Part shown: positions 1-5,852 of the stretch, one piece after another
Layout of the letters: each line of letters begins with the position of its first letter
How positions within the stretch are numbered: position 1 is the stretch's first letter
Source of the DNA: DATNFP01 sp035606335
GTDB taxonomy: Bacteria > Bacteroidota > Bacteroidia > Chitinophagales > Chitinophagaceae
NCBI GenBank assembly: GCA_035606335.1
Contig: DATNFP010000206.1
Span: 1-11,192, forward strand
Direction: 5' to 3'
DNA: 11,192 nt
Translations under genes and position numbers: made by a program
Notes under the pieces: model-generated
Database searches by the model: none
The model's input: the letters and a program-made list of their open reading frames with translations, nothing else
What the model was told of the DNA's origin: nothing

Positions 1-610
1 AACGCACAGTATAATACCTGCTTGCAAAAGTTTCGCGGGCAGCTATAGGAGAAAAGAACAGGCTAAGATCAGCGCCTTTTCTGTACTCCATCCCGGGGGC
101 AAGTGTAAGGTATGCTGGGGCAAAAAAGTTGGACGTAGAAGTAGTATCCCATACCGGCATAGTATAATCATACCCCTTCGTAAACTGCGACCTGAAATTA
201 AAAAGGCCTGTTAGGTAAAAATCTTTTGTGGTATCTATCCGATATCCATACTTAGATGTAAAATCTATCCTGTCGTCTGTTTTGCGTGGTACAAACGAAT
301 TGGAATAAGCATAGAACAAACCATAAGCAAGATCCAGATCATTGGTCCAGATGCTGCGATGGTAGAGCCTGGTTATATCTCCCTGGAAGATACTGCTCAC
401 AGCAAGAGAAGCTAATTCTCCCCCCGCAGACCAGTTGTGTAAAAATCCTTCATTCGCACCTAAATTAAATACACCGCTATGAGTCCATGCTACAGTGTCT
501 TTGTTTTTGGTGTCAAGTGATTTCTTAACAATATCGGCGCCGGTCATTTGTGCTTTTGCAATAGGAGCCAGTAGCATGAGGCATGGTAATAGTAGAGTTG
601 CTTTTTTCAT
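1..610 (-). CDS. DUF3078 family secreted/outer-membrane protein, 3' part outside window
   Basis: The reading frame starts at the ATG at 610-608 and stays open to the left edge, giving 203 residues of a longer protein. Residues 1-20 form a signal peptide (MKKATLLLPC... ending AKA before Gln21), so the product is exported. The mature part matches the Bacteroidota DUF3078 family from memory: a W-x-x-x-G-V-F block near residue 42, NWSAGG at 59-64, a WxNDLDLAYGL block near 88-98, RKTDDRIDF near 109-117, a KYGY block, and a later FFAPAYLTLAPGMEY block. The family is predicted to be rich in beta strands, but its function is unknown. The gene lies 53 bp downstream of gldB on the same strand with no terminator between them, so the two are probably co-transcribed. 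A purine-rich AAAGGGAAG sits just before the ATG. The family call is fairly sure; the role is not known. Confidence 0.85.
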   Translation of the reverse strand, partial: MKKATLLLPCLMLLAPIAKAQMTGADIVKKSLDTKNKDTVAWTHSGVFNLGANEGFLHNWSAGGELASLAVSSIFQGDITRLYHRSIWTNDLDLAYGLFYAYSNSFVPRKTDDRIDFTSKYGYRIDTTKDFYLTGLFNFRSQFTKGYDYTMPVWDTTSTSNFFAPAYLTLAPGMEYRKGADLSLFFSPIAARETFASRYYTVR

Positions 611-663
611 CTTCCCTTTTTTAAAAATGAAAAATTATGTTTTTATGGTTATGCAAGAATACA

Positions 664-1737
664 TTATTTTGGTCTATATCCCGATGCGAGTAAGAACTGT
701 TCAGCGTCAGAATCTTTAAACAGCTCATCCATTGTGGTCTTCGGATGTTTTCCCATGTATGCTTTTACAATTTGCAGCCCTTCCCATGAGCCTATATTGC
801 CCGGACTTTCGGCAGGCATACCGGTAGCACTGGGAGCATCATTTACATAGCGGAGCACCTTTTCCCAATTGGTTTCATAAAACAGGTTCTCGCGTACAAA
901 GAAATTGTACACCTGTGCCTCGCTTTTGTTGCACCATTCCAATTGTCGTCCTGTATATCCAAGCCTTGTGGTATCATCAACAAAAGGAAGCACTTTGGAA
1001 AGAAAATATTGTTGCTTGCCTTTTTGTATCATCATATCAAGTAGTGTCCTTCCTTCATTAACGAAGGGATGCATATCCTGGTAAGTGGCGCTGAAAACCG
1101 CTACAGGTATATAAGATGGCCGCAGATGAGTATCCATATAGTCGGGCAACCCTACTGACCTGTAGAAAGGATATTGATCACCCAGGAACATATCAAGACC
1201 TATACCCATAATGTTATTACCCACAGTAAATGCTGCCCAGTTGTTTAGGCCAGATACCAGGTAAATGATTTTCGGTACCTGGAAATCCGGGAAGTAATAT
1301 TTCATATACTGGTAGCCTTTCGTGATCTGCTCATCTACTTCTTTTGTATCAGGGAAATGTTTGGCAACAGTATCAAAAAGACCACGATAATCATGTTGGG
1401 TAAGAAAATTTTTAAGCCCATGTACTATTGCCTGGTTTGTGTCAACATAATTACTATGTATGCCAAAACCCATCAGGGTGTCGAGATAAAAATCCAGGAA
1501 ATCAGGATACTTCTGTTTCAGTTGTTGTAAGCCCATAGATAACCTGTTAGTGTCCAATTGGGCCAGATCCACATCCAGCCGTCTTGTTTGCAGCGATATT
1601 TTTATATTCGATACATAGGGCAGCTTTTCACCATTGTTACAACTGCTCAATACCAATAAAGGGATGATCAGTAAAAAACAGAGCCTTTTTAAACCAAAAG
1701 AAAACTTTGACTCAGGAAAAGATTGTAACGGGAACAT
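664..1737 (-). CDS. gldB: GldB, gliding motility lipoprotein
   Basis: GldB is a membrane-anchored lipoprotein needed for gliding in Flavobacterium. It has a fold related to DUF2268-type proteins, and its biochemical role is not settled. From the ATG at 1737 the protein has 357 residues. The N-terminus has a basic patch (LKR), a hydrophobic stretch and a lipobox LSSC with the lipidated Cys at residue 33. The family-typical centre is present: VPKIIYLVSGLNNWAAF near 154-170, then GIGLDMFLG near 178-186, followed by the YxPVAVF and MHPF region. An in-frame TTG at 1743 lies two codons upstream; I prefer the ATG because the TTG falls inside an inverted repeat next to a promoter-like box. The Cys sits somewhat further from the start than usual, so the true start could be later. 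DUF3078 follows 53 bp downstream, where gldC is often found in flavobacteria. Confidence 0.88.
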   Translation of the reverse strand: MFPLQSFPESKFSFGLKRLCFLLIIPLLVLSSCNNGEKLPYVSNIKISLQTRRLDVDLAQLDTNRLSMGLQQLKQKYPDFLDFYLDTLMGFGIHSNYVDTNQAIVHGLKNFLTQHDYRGLFDTVAKHFPDTKEVDEQITKGYQYMKYYFPDFQVPKIIYLVSGLNNWAAFTVGNNIMGIGLDMFLGDQYPFYRSVGLPDYMDTHLRPSYIPVAVFSATYQDMHPFVNEGRTLLDMMIQKGKQQYFLSKVLPFVDDTTRLGYTGRQLEWCNKSEAQVYNFFVRENLFYETNWEKVLRYVNDAPSATGMPAESPGNIGSWEGLQIVKAYMGKHPKTTMDELFKDSDAEQFLLASGYRPK

Positions 1738-1762
1738 TAGCAAATGCTTTTAAATTTGCTAA
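1737..1762. promoter_or_regulatory. Perfect 9-bp inverted repeat at the gldB start (candidate operator)
   Basis: TTAGCAAAT at 1737-1745 and ATTTGCTAA at 1754-1762 are exact reverse complements separated by 8 bases. The left arm touches the first base of the gldB ATG. The right arm directly abuts the candidate gldB -7 box at 1763-1770. A transcript starting a few bases after that box would begin inside the right arm, so a DNA-level operator fits better than an RNA hairpin. No regulator gene is visible in the window. Confidence 0.4.
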
Positions 1763-1770
1763 CAAAAATA
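1763..1770 (-). promoter_or_regulatory. Candidate gldB -7 promoter box
   Basis: On the minus strand this reads TATTTTTG, an exact match to the Bacteroidota -7 consensus TAnnTTTG, 25 bases upstream of the gldB ATG. I see no clear TTG element about 19 bases further upstream, so support rests on the -7 box and its position. Confidence 0.4.
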
Positions 1771-1802
1771 GTGCGTGTGTTCGTTATTATCATATCACAG
1801 CA

Positions 1803-1810
1803 TAAATTTG
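1803..1810 (+). promoter_or_regulatory. Candidate -7 promoter box for the PorT-like gene
   Basis: TAAATTTG matches the Bacteroidota -7 consensus TAnnTTTG exactly and ends 13 bases before the ATG at 1824, which implies a very short leader. A -33 element is weak (TTCG near 1780-1783). Confidence 0.45.
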
Positions 1811-1823
1811 ATAAACCACCTCT

Positions 1824-2657
1824 ATGAAGAAATTATTTATACTATTGACAATAGGCATATGTATTAGCCAAATTACTTATGCACAAAAATACGACTACGA
1901 TGAGACCCAACCTGTGGAACGTCCCTATGCGCCACATCCACCCGGCATAGATGTGAACAGGGTGCGCTTTGGTGCGTTTATTTCCCCTGATATATCGTGG
2001 ATGCACCCAACAGCCTCACAAAGCGATGATGGCCATTATTTCGTCAGTAACAAAGGAAGCAAAATAGGCTACAACTGGGGGCTGATGGCTGAATATTTCT
2101 TTGCTCCGAATTATGGCATAGCTACAGGATTTGATCTTGCTACAAACGGAGGTAAAATAGAATCAACCTTAAATACTGCAAAGGTAGACCGTAATGCTCC
2201 CAACACCGTTTTAAGCTCTGACTTTAATTACAAGCTCCAGTTCCTGGAAATTCCATTTAATCTGAAACTGCGCTCAGACCCTCTCGGAGACCCGGTACAT
2301 GGCGTAAGGATATTTGGGCAGATAGGGCTCACAACAGACATTAATATCAGCAGAAAAGCGACATTCGATATCACTTACAACGACCAGAACGGCAATTCAG
2401 CTACTTTGCAGGGAAGCAATGTAAAATTGCAGGGTGTACTGGCTGTACCGCCTATAATGCTGCAAATGAATGTAGGTGCAGGCATAGAATATCCCATAGC
2501 ACAAAAATTACTATTTTATACCGGCTTGTTTTTCAATAATGGCTTTTTGCCAAGTGCTGTTAGTCCTCAAAATTTTGAAATGGGTTACGCTGGCAGCTTC
2601 ACTAATGGAAATGTGCGGTTAAATAATTTTGCGTTGAGAGTGGGATTATTCTTTTAA
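1824..2657 (+). CDS. PorT-like outer-membrane beta-barrel protein
   Basis: The gene encodes 277 residues with a clear signal peptide (MKKLFILLTIG..., cleavage after TYA at residue 20). The mature protein is built of alternating aromatic and hydrophobic beta strands with Gly-rich turns (VRFGAFISPDISW near 47-59, LMAEYFFAPNYGIATGFDL, LQFLEIPFNLKL, and MLQMNVGAGIEYPIAQKLLFYTGLFF split over two strands). It ends in RVGLFF, where the C-terminal Phe is typical of barrels inserted by the Bam machinery. This fits the broad outer-membrane beta-barrel family often annotated as PorT-like. Identity with true PorT of the type IX system is not shown: the family has many paralogs per genome. It is divergent from gldB and followed by a terminator, so it is probably a single-gene transcript. 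Confidence 0.75.
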   Translation: MKKLFILLTIGICISQITYAQKYDYDETQPVERPYAPHPPGIDVNRVRFGAFISPDISWMHPTASQSDDGHYFVSNKGSKIGYNWGLMAEYFFAPNYGIATGFDLATNGGKIESTLNTAKVDRNAPNTVLSSDFNYKLQFLEIPFNLKLRSDPLGDPVHGVRIFGQIGLTTDINISRKATFDITYNDQNGNSATLQGSNVKLQGVLAVPPIMLQMNVGAGIEYPIAQKLLFYTGLFFNNGFLPSAVSPQNFEMGYAGSFTNGNVRLNNFALRVGLFF

Positions 2658-2685
2658 TTTCGCACCGTCATTCAACCAAAATAAC

Positions 2686-2717
2686 GCCCGTGCAATAACT
2701 TTGTGCGGGCATTTTTT
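2686..2717 (+). terminator. Intrinsic terminator after the PorT-like gene
   Basis: GCCCGTGCAA (2686-2695) pairs with TTGTGCGGGC (2701-2710), a 10-bp stem with two G-U pairs and a 5-base loop, followed by A and six T at 2712-2717. It separates the barrel gene from nadE. Confidence 0.85.
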
Positions 2718-2728
2718 CGAAGTTTTTG

Positions 2729-2757
2729 TTGCAGACCCTCTTCTGAATCTTACTTTG
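2729..2757 (+). promoter_or_regulatory. Candidate nadE promoter
   Basis: TTG at 2729-2731 is followed 18 bases later by TTACTTTG at 2750-2757, seven of eight matches to TAnnTTTG. The box ends one base before the nadE ATG, so the transcript would be leaderless or start around the initiation codon. Because the upstream gene has its own terminator, nadE needs a promoter in this 40-base gap. Confidence 0.45.
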
Positions 2758-2758
2758 T

Positions 2759-4441
2759 ATGAAAATATTTCTTGCACAACAGAACTATCACATCGGAAAT
2801 TTTGAAGCTAATACCAACAAGATCATAGCTGCCATACGCGAAGCAAAATCGCAAGGCGGTGAATTGATCGTTTTTTCAGAGCTTGCTGTTTGTGGCTATC
2901 CCCCAAGAGATTTTCTTGAATTCAATGATTTTATTGAACAAAGTCTTGAGTCTATAGAAAAAATAAAAAATGAAGCAGATACTATTGGTGTTTTAGTTGG
3001 CGCACCATCGCGCAATCCCAACATAGAAGGCAAAGACCTATTCAATAGTGCTTACCTGCTTTACCAGAATGAGATAAAAGGTATAGTTCATAAATCATTG
3101 TTGCCCACTTACGATATCTTTGATGAATACCGCTATTTCGAGCCTGCTTATGAGTGGAACGTGCTTGAATTTAAAGGGAAGAGATTAGCAGTAACCATTT
3201 GTGAAGATATCTGGAATATAGAAGATGACCCTCTGTATCGCTTCTGCCCAATGGATTTACTGATACAACAGCAGCCGGATGTAATGATAAACCTCAGTGC
3301 ATCACCTTACGATTATGTGCATGCAGACGGGAGAAAAAGTGCAGTAAAAAAGAATGTAGCCAAATATAAGCTGCCGATGATCTACTGCAACACAGTGGGG
3401 TCACAAACAGAAATAATTTTTGATGGTGGTTCTGTAGTGATGAATGCTAAGCAGGATATTGTCTGTGAGATGCCCTACTTTGTAGAAAGTATGCAGGCTG
3501 TGCATCTCGATGAATCCTGTGAATTTAAGGAGCCTGTTGTAAGAGCGTCAGGCACTGTTCCTATTGTGCAACCGATGCCAGAAAAATTTGATGCCGAAAA
3601 AGGGATAGAAAGCATACATAACGCACTGATACTCGGTATCAGGGATTATTTTGGCAAGATGGGATTTACGAAAGCTACAGTAGCATCTTCCGGTGGGATA
3701 GATAGCGCCGTAGTGCTGGCACTTGCTTGTGAAGCAATGGGCGCTGCAAATGTCCGCGCATTATTAATGCCTTCTCAATTCTCTACGGGCCATTCGGTAA
3801 GCGATGCGGAACAGCTCTCTAAAAATCTGAATAATCAATACGACATTATTCCCATAAAAGAACTATTTAAAGGCTATACCCATGCCTTGCAGCCTGTATT
3901 CAATAACCTGCCATTCAGTGTTGCTGAGGAAAATCTGCAGTCACGCATACGTGGCACATTGGTGATGGCATTGTGTAATAAATTTAATTCCATCCTGCTC
4001 AATACATCTAATAAAAGCGAACTGGCCACAGGCTACGGAACTCTATATGGAGATATGGCAGGAGGACTAAGCGTGCTTGGCGACTTATACAAATTACAGG
4101 TATATGCTCTAGCCAGATACCTGAACAGGGACAAAGAGATCATCCCTCAAAACATTATAGACAAAGCCCCAAGCGCCGAGCTACGCCCCGACCAAAAAGA
4201 CACAGACAGCCTACCAGAATATTCTGTACTCGACCCGATCTTATATCAATACATAGAACGCCGCCAAGGGCCAAAAGAAATAATTGCAATGGGCAGCGAT
4301 GAAACTCTTGTAAGCAAAATATTAAAGCTGGTAAATACCAACGAATACAAACGCAACCAGTTCTGCCCTATTATTCGTGTATCCCCAAAAGCATTTGGTA
4401 TTGGGAGACGAGTGCCTATTGTGGGGAAATATTTGGGATAA
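2759..4441 (+). CDS. nadE: NAD+ synthase, glutamine-hydrolysing
   Basis: This cytosolic enzyme makes NAD+ from nicotinic acid adenine dinucleotide, ATP and glutamine, the last step of NAD biosynthesis. The 560 residues have the usual length and two-domain layout. The N-terminal nitrilase-like glutaminase domain carries the expected triad: Glu41 in FSELAVCGYPP, Lys112 in VHKSLLPTYDIFDEYRYF, and Cys148 in TICEDIWN. The C-terminal synthetase domain has the ATP-binding P-loop SSGGIDSA at 310-317 and the downstream LNTSNKSELATGYGTLYGDMAGG block. The start is fixed by the family-typical MKIFLAQQNYHIGNFEANT. Linkage with gldB is known in flavobacteria. The last 31 codons (4349-4441) are duplicated at 5099-5191, so nadE's 3' end is the boundary of the variable region that follows. 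Confidence 0.97.
   Translation: MKIFLAQQNYHIGNFEANTNKIIAAIREAKSQGGELIVFSELAVCGYPPRDFLEFNDFIEQSLESIEKIKNEADTIGVLVGAPSRNPNIEGKDLFNSAYLLYQNEIKGIVHKSLLPTYDIFDEYRYFEPAYEWNVLEFKGKRLAVTICEDIWNIEDDPLYRFCPMDLLIQQQPDVMINLSASPYDYVHADGRKSAVKKNVAKYKLPMIYCNTVGSQTEIIFDGGSVVMNAKQDIVCEMPYFVESMQAVHLDESCEFKEPVVRASGTVPIVQPMPEKFDAEKGIESIHNALILGIRDYFGKMGFTKATVASSGGIDSAVVLALACEAMGAANVRALLMPSQFSTGHSVSDAEQLSKNLNNQYDIIPIKELFKGYTHALQPVFNNLPFSVAEENLQSRIRGTLVMALCNKFNSILLNTSNKSELATGYGTLYGDMAGGLSVLGDLYKLQVYALARYLNRDKEIIPQNIIDKAPSAELRPDQKDTDSLPEYSVLDPILYQYIERRQGPKEIIAMGSDETLVSKILKLVNTNEYKRNQFCPIIRVSPKAFGIGRRVPIVGKYLG
4349..4441 (+). repeat. nadE 3'-end direct repeat, copy 1 (within the intact gene)
   Basis: These 93 bases, the last 30 sense codons plus stop of nadE, match 5099-5191 at an offset of exactly 750 bases. 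There are seven differences (4372, 4384, 4399, 4429, 4435, 4438, 4441), every one at a silent third codon position. The two copies frame the first small secreted gene. Confidence 0.95.
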
Positions 4442-4445
4442 ATAT

Positions 4446-4473
4446 AAAAATAAAGGGCGGTTATTACCGCCCC
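4446..4473 (-). terminator. Terminator for the first small secreted gene, facing nadE
   Basis: GGGCGGT (4455-4461) pairs perfectly with ACCGCCC (4466-4472) around a 4-base loop. On the minus strand the hairpin is followed by TTTATTTTTATA, fitting an intrinsic terminator for the gene at 4507-4920. On the plus strand no T-run follows, so it is at best a partial stop for nadE. Confidence 0.75.
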
Positions 4474-4506
4474 CGATCTATTAAATATTGAACTAATATC
4501 TAAAAA

Positions 4507-4920
4507 CTATTTTAAAGTAACGGTAACATTTCCGGAAACTGTGCTCCATGTGTAATTAACTGACACCCCACAGGTATTCATGTAAGTGTAGGAAGAACCG
4601 GGATCAAGACAAGTGCTAATGCCAACAAAATTAGTAACAGGAAATGAGCTTGGATTATCGCTTGCGGCAAAATCTAGCCATCCTGTAGGAACACCTCCTC
4701 CATACCAAGTAACACTAGAAACACTGGCATAAGTCGTGCTCGAATGAGGATTAATCTGATACGAAATAGGCGTCGGTGAAGCTGGGCTACAAACGCTAAC
4801 ATTGTAACCTCTAAAAGCATAATACACAATACATGATGTATTATTGTTAATTGTCAGAGACTGAGCATTTGTGCAAAAATTTGCAATAACCAGTAATGAA
4901 ATTAAAAATAGCTTTTTCAT
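4507..4920 (-). CDS. Small secreted Cys-containing protein A, unknown function
   Basis: The gene encodes 137 residues. Residues 1-19 are a signal peptide (MKKLFLISLLVIANF..., cleavage NA before Gln20). The mature part is short beta strands rich in Ser, Thr, Asn and aromatics, starting LTINNNTSC, with four cysteines at 30, 44, 104 and 117 that could form two disulfides. It has no T9SS C-terminal signal and no lipobox, so it is probably a Sec-exported periplasmic or released protein. It is a paralog of the product of 5249-5710: same cleavage position, same Cys30, and a shared I-x-P ... Y-x-x-S-S-[VL]-T-W core (56-72 here). I do not recognise the family. The leader ATTCACATTTAAAAAGATAA just upstream is identical in the paralog. 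The TAG stop lies 34 bases from the terminator hairpin. Confidence 0.8.
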   Translation of the reverse strand: MKKLFLISLLVIANFCTNAQSLTINNNTSCIVYYAFRGYNVSVCSPASPTPISYQINPHSSTTYASVSSVTWYGGGVPTGWLDFAASDNPSSFPVTNFVGISTCLDPGSSYTYMNTCGVSVNYTWSTVSGNVTVTLK

Positions 4921-4951
4921 TTTCTTATCTTTTTAAATGTGAATAATACTT

Positions 4952-4959
4952 CTAATCTA
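4952..4959 (-). promoter_or_regulatory. Candidate -7 box for small secreted gene A
   Basis: Read on the minus strand this is TAGATTAG, one mismatch from TAnnTTTG, 31 bases upstream of the ATG. The equivalent site in the paralog's upstream region (5742-5749) is TAGCTTAG, so the box is kept while one of its free positions varies. Confidence 0.35.
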
Positions 4960-4986
4960 TACATTATTCTATACAAGTTTTGAGCT

Positions 4987-5038
4987 ATCCATCGAAATGT
5001 CGGTTTGATCCGACAAAATGCTTGTTTCATCCGACGAA
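4987..5038 (-). promoter_or_regulatory. Three 10-bp motifs at 21-bp spacing upstream of gene A (candidate activator sites)
   Basis: On the minus strand, TTCGTCGGAT (5038-5029), TTTGTCGGAT (5017-5008) and TTCGATGGAT (4996-4987) recur exactly every 21 bases, two turns of the helix. The set ends about 27 bases upstream of the candidate -7 box, where an activator would touch RNA polymerase. Direct repeats with this spacing are known for LytTR-type response regulators, which are common in Bacteroidota; that assignment is inference from spacing and a partial core match only. Confidence 0.5.
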
Positions 5039-5065
5039 TGGAAATAATCTTTTACTAAAACTTTG

Positions 5066-5191
5066 AAAATATTGAAACCTATAAATACCCAGGGACACAA
5101 ACGCAACCAGTTCTGCCCTATAATTCGTGTATCTCCAAAAGCATTTGGCATTGGGAGACGAGTGCCTATTGTGGGGAAGTATTTAGGGTAG
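5066..5191 (+). pseudogene. Orphan 3' fragment of nadE
   Basis: Translated in the nadE frame this segment gives the NadE C-terminus without the rest of the gene. The last 30 residues (from KRNQF to KYLG, 5099-5188) are identical to those of intact nadE, with stop TAG instead of TAA. All seven base differences are silent. Just upstream, 5066-5098 still aligns in frame (KILKPINTQGH against KILKLVNTNEY) but has five replaced residues of eleven. Before about 5062 the match is lost and a stop codon appears at 5045. No start codon is available, so it should not be expressed as protein. It sits in the same order relative to small gene B as the true nadE end does to gene A. Confidence 0.93.
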
Positions 5192-5192
5192 G

Positions 5193-5240
5193 TATATTGA
5201 GTAAAACTATAAATATCTATTTATAGTTTCACTCAATATA
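5193..5240 (-). terminator. Long AT-rich hairpin after small secreted gene B
   Basis: Arms at 5193-5213 and 5220-5240 form a 21-bp stem with a 6-base loop. The single imperfect position is A-C in plus-strand RNA but a G-U pair in minus-strand RNA, so the stem is complete only in the transcript of gene B, whose stop is 8 bases away. A T-run does not follow the hairpin, so it may be a weak terminator or a 3'-end protecting structure rather than a standard intrinsic terminator. Confidence 0.55.
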
Positions 5241-5248
5241 TAAAAAAA

Positions 5249-5710
5249 CTAAAAATGCAAATAGAAAGTGATATTATAAGATGCATCAGTTGACATTTCT
5301 AATGTAGCACCAGGACAATTCACAACTGAAGTTATTTTATTTTGGATAGCACCACCACTTTGACAAATGAGATTATGCTCAACGCCGAGTGCAGGCCCAC
5401 TTGAATTAAAAGCGTTAGCCATATCAATTTGCGCTGGTGTTGTTCCGTAAGACCAAGTAAGAGACGAATAATTATAAACATGTGTACCAGGAAGGATAGT
5501 AAATGCCGCTGAATTACTACTAGTAATAGCACCGCCGGGACATGAGCTCGGTGGGCAGCAAGGACCGACAAGGGAAGCTTCACCAGGCCAATCAGCAAAT
5601 AAGCGGCCAGGTATCGCAGGGCATCCAGTAGTATTATTTACAGTAATAGTTTGTGCATTTGCAGCACCATAACTTGCAATTAGCAAGCCAATTAATAAAA
5701 GCTTTTTCAT
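5249..5710 (-). CDS. Small secreted Cys-containing protein B, paralog of A
   Basis: The gene encodes 153 residues. The signal peptide runs to residue 19 (NA before Gln20), and the mature part starts TITVNNTTGC, closely matching protein A (LTINNNTSC). Cysteines lie at 30, 51, 52, 57, 116 and 132; C30, one of 51-57, C116 and C132 can be laid over A's C30, C44, C104 and C117. The shared core is I-L-P-G-T-x-x-Y-x-Y-S-S-L-T-W near 72-86. Outside these points the proteins differ greatly, and B has an extra Pro/Cys-rich loop (near 50-59). There is no lipobox, T9SS signal or membrane span after the signal peptide. I do not recognise a function. The gene has its own copy of the conserved upstream region and lies next to the orphan nadE fragment. 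Confidence 0.8.
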   Translation of the reverse strand: MKKLLLIGLLIASYGAANAQTITVNNTTGCPAIPGRLFADWPGEASLVGPCCPPSSCPGGAITSSNSAAFTILPGTHVYNYSSLTWSYGTTPAQIDMANAFNSSGPALGVEHNLICQSGGAIQNKITSVVNCPGATLEMSTDASYNITFYLHF

Positions 5711-5741
5711 TTTCTTATCTTTTTAAATGTGAATAATATTT

Positions 5742-5749
5742 CTAAGCTA
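5742..5749 (-). promoter_or_regulatory. Candidate -7 box for small secreted gene B
   Basis: Read on the minus strand this is TAGCTTAG, one mismatch from TAnnTTTG, at the same distance from the ATG as the box of gene A. Confidence 0.35.
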
Positions 5750-5776
5750 TACATTCTTTTATAAAGATTTTGAGCT

Positions 5777-5828
5777 ATCCATCGAAATGCCTGTTTGGTT
5801 CAACGAAATGCTTGTTTCATCCAACGAA
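5777..5828 (-). promoter_or_regulatory. Three 10-bp motifs at 21-bp spacing upstream of gene B
   Basis: On the minus strand, TTCGTTGGAT (5828-5819), TTCGTTGAAC (5807-5798) and TTCGATGGAT (5786-5777) keep the 21-base period seen upstream of gene A. The outer two motifs are better conserved than the middle one. Confidence 0.5.
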
Positions 5829-5852
5829 CTGCATTTTTATTACCATTAAAAC

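Larger units (their letters stand above)
4911..5038. repeat. Duplicated upstream region, copy A
   Basis: This stretch aligns without gaps to 5701-5828 (offset 790). I count about 17 differences in 126 positions. It covers the first codons, the leader, the promoter and the 21-bp-spaced motifs of protein A. The first 35 bases (about 4911-4948) are identical in both copies. Weaker similarity may extend to about 5061. Confidence 0.92.
5701..5828. repeat. Duplicated upstream region, copy B
   Basis: This is the partner of 4911-5038 at an offset of 790 bases. It contains the start codon, A-rich leader, candidate -7 box and three spaced motifs of gene B. The nadE-end repeat has an offset of 750, so the unit around gene B is 40 bases longer, in keeping with its longer coding region. 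Confidence 0.92.

Noticed and set aside
1741..1743. TTG as the gldB start
   Set aside because: An ATG follows two codons later, and the TTG lies inside the inverted repeat; the ATG is the simpler choice.
4507..4920. Thaumatin-like identity for small protein A
   Set aside because: The mature start (TINNNTSC) recalls thaumatin-like openings, but the length, cysteine count and later motifs do not match.
4987..5038. CRISPR-like array
   Set aside because: The repeated motif is only 10 bp with partly repeated spacers and a 21-bp period, and no cas genes are present; it fits a promoter element better.
4969..5151. 60-codon minus-strand reading frame
   Set aside because: It runs antisense through the orphan nadE fragment and over the upstream region of gene A; no signal, family or start context supports it.
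4349..5191. Insertion sequence or integrase-borne island between the nadE repeats
   Set aside because: No transposase, integrase or terminal inverted repeats are present; only a small secreted gene lies between the direct repeats.
5332..5598. 88-codon minus-strand frame inside small gene B
   Set aside because: It is an out-of-frame shadow of gene B, whose signal peptide, paralog and conserved leader clearly mark the right frame.
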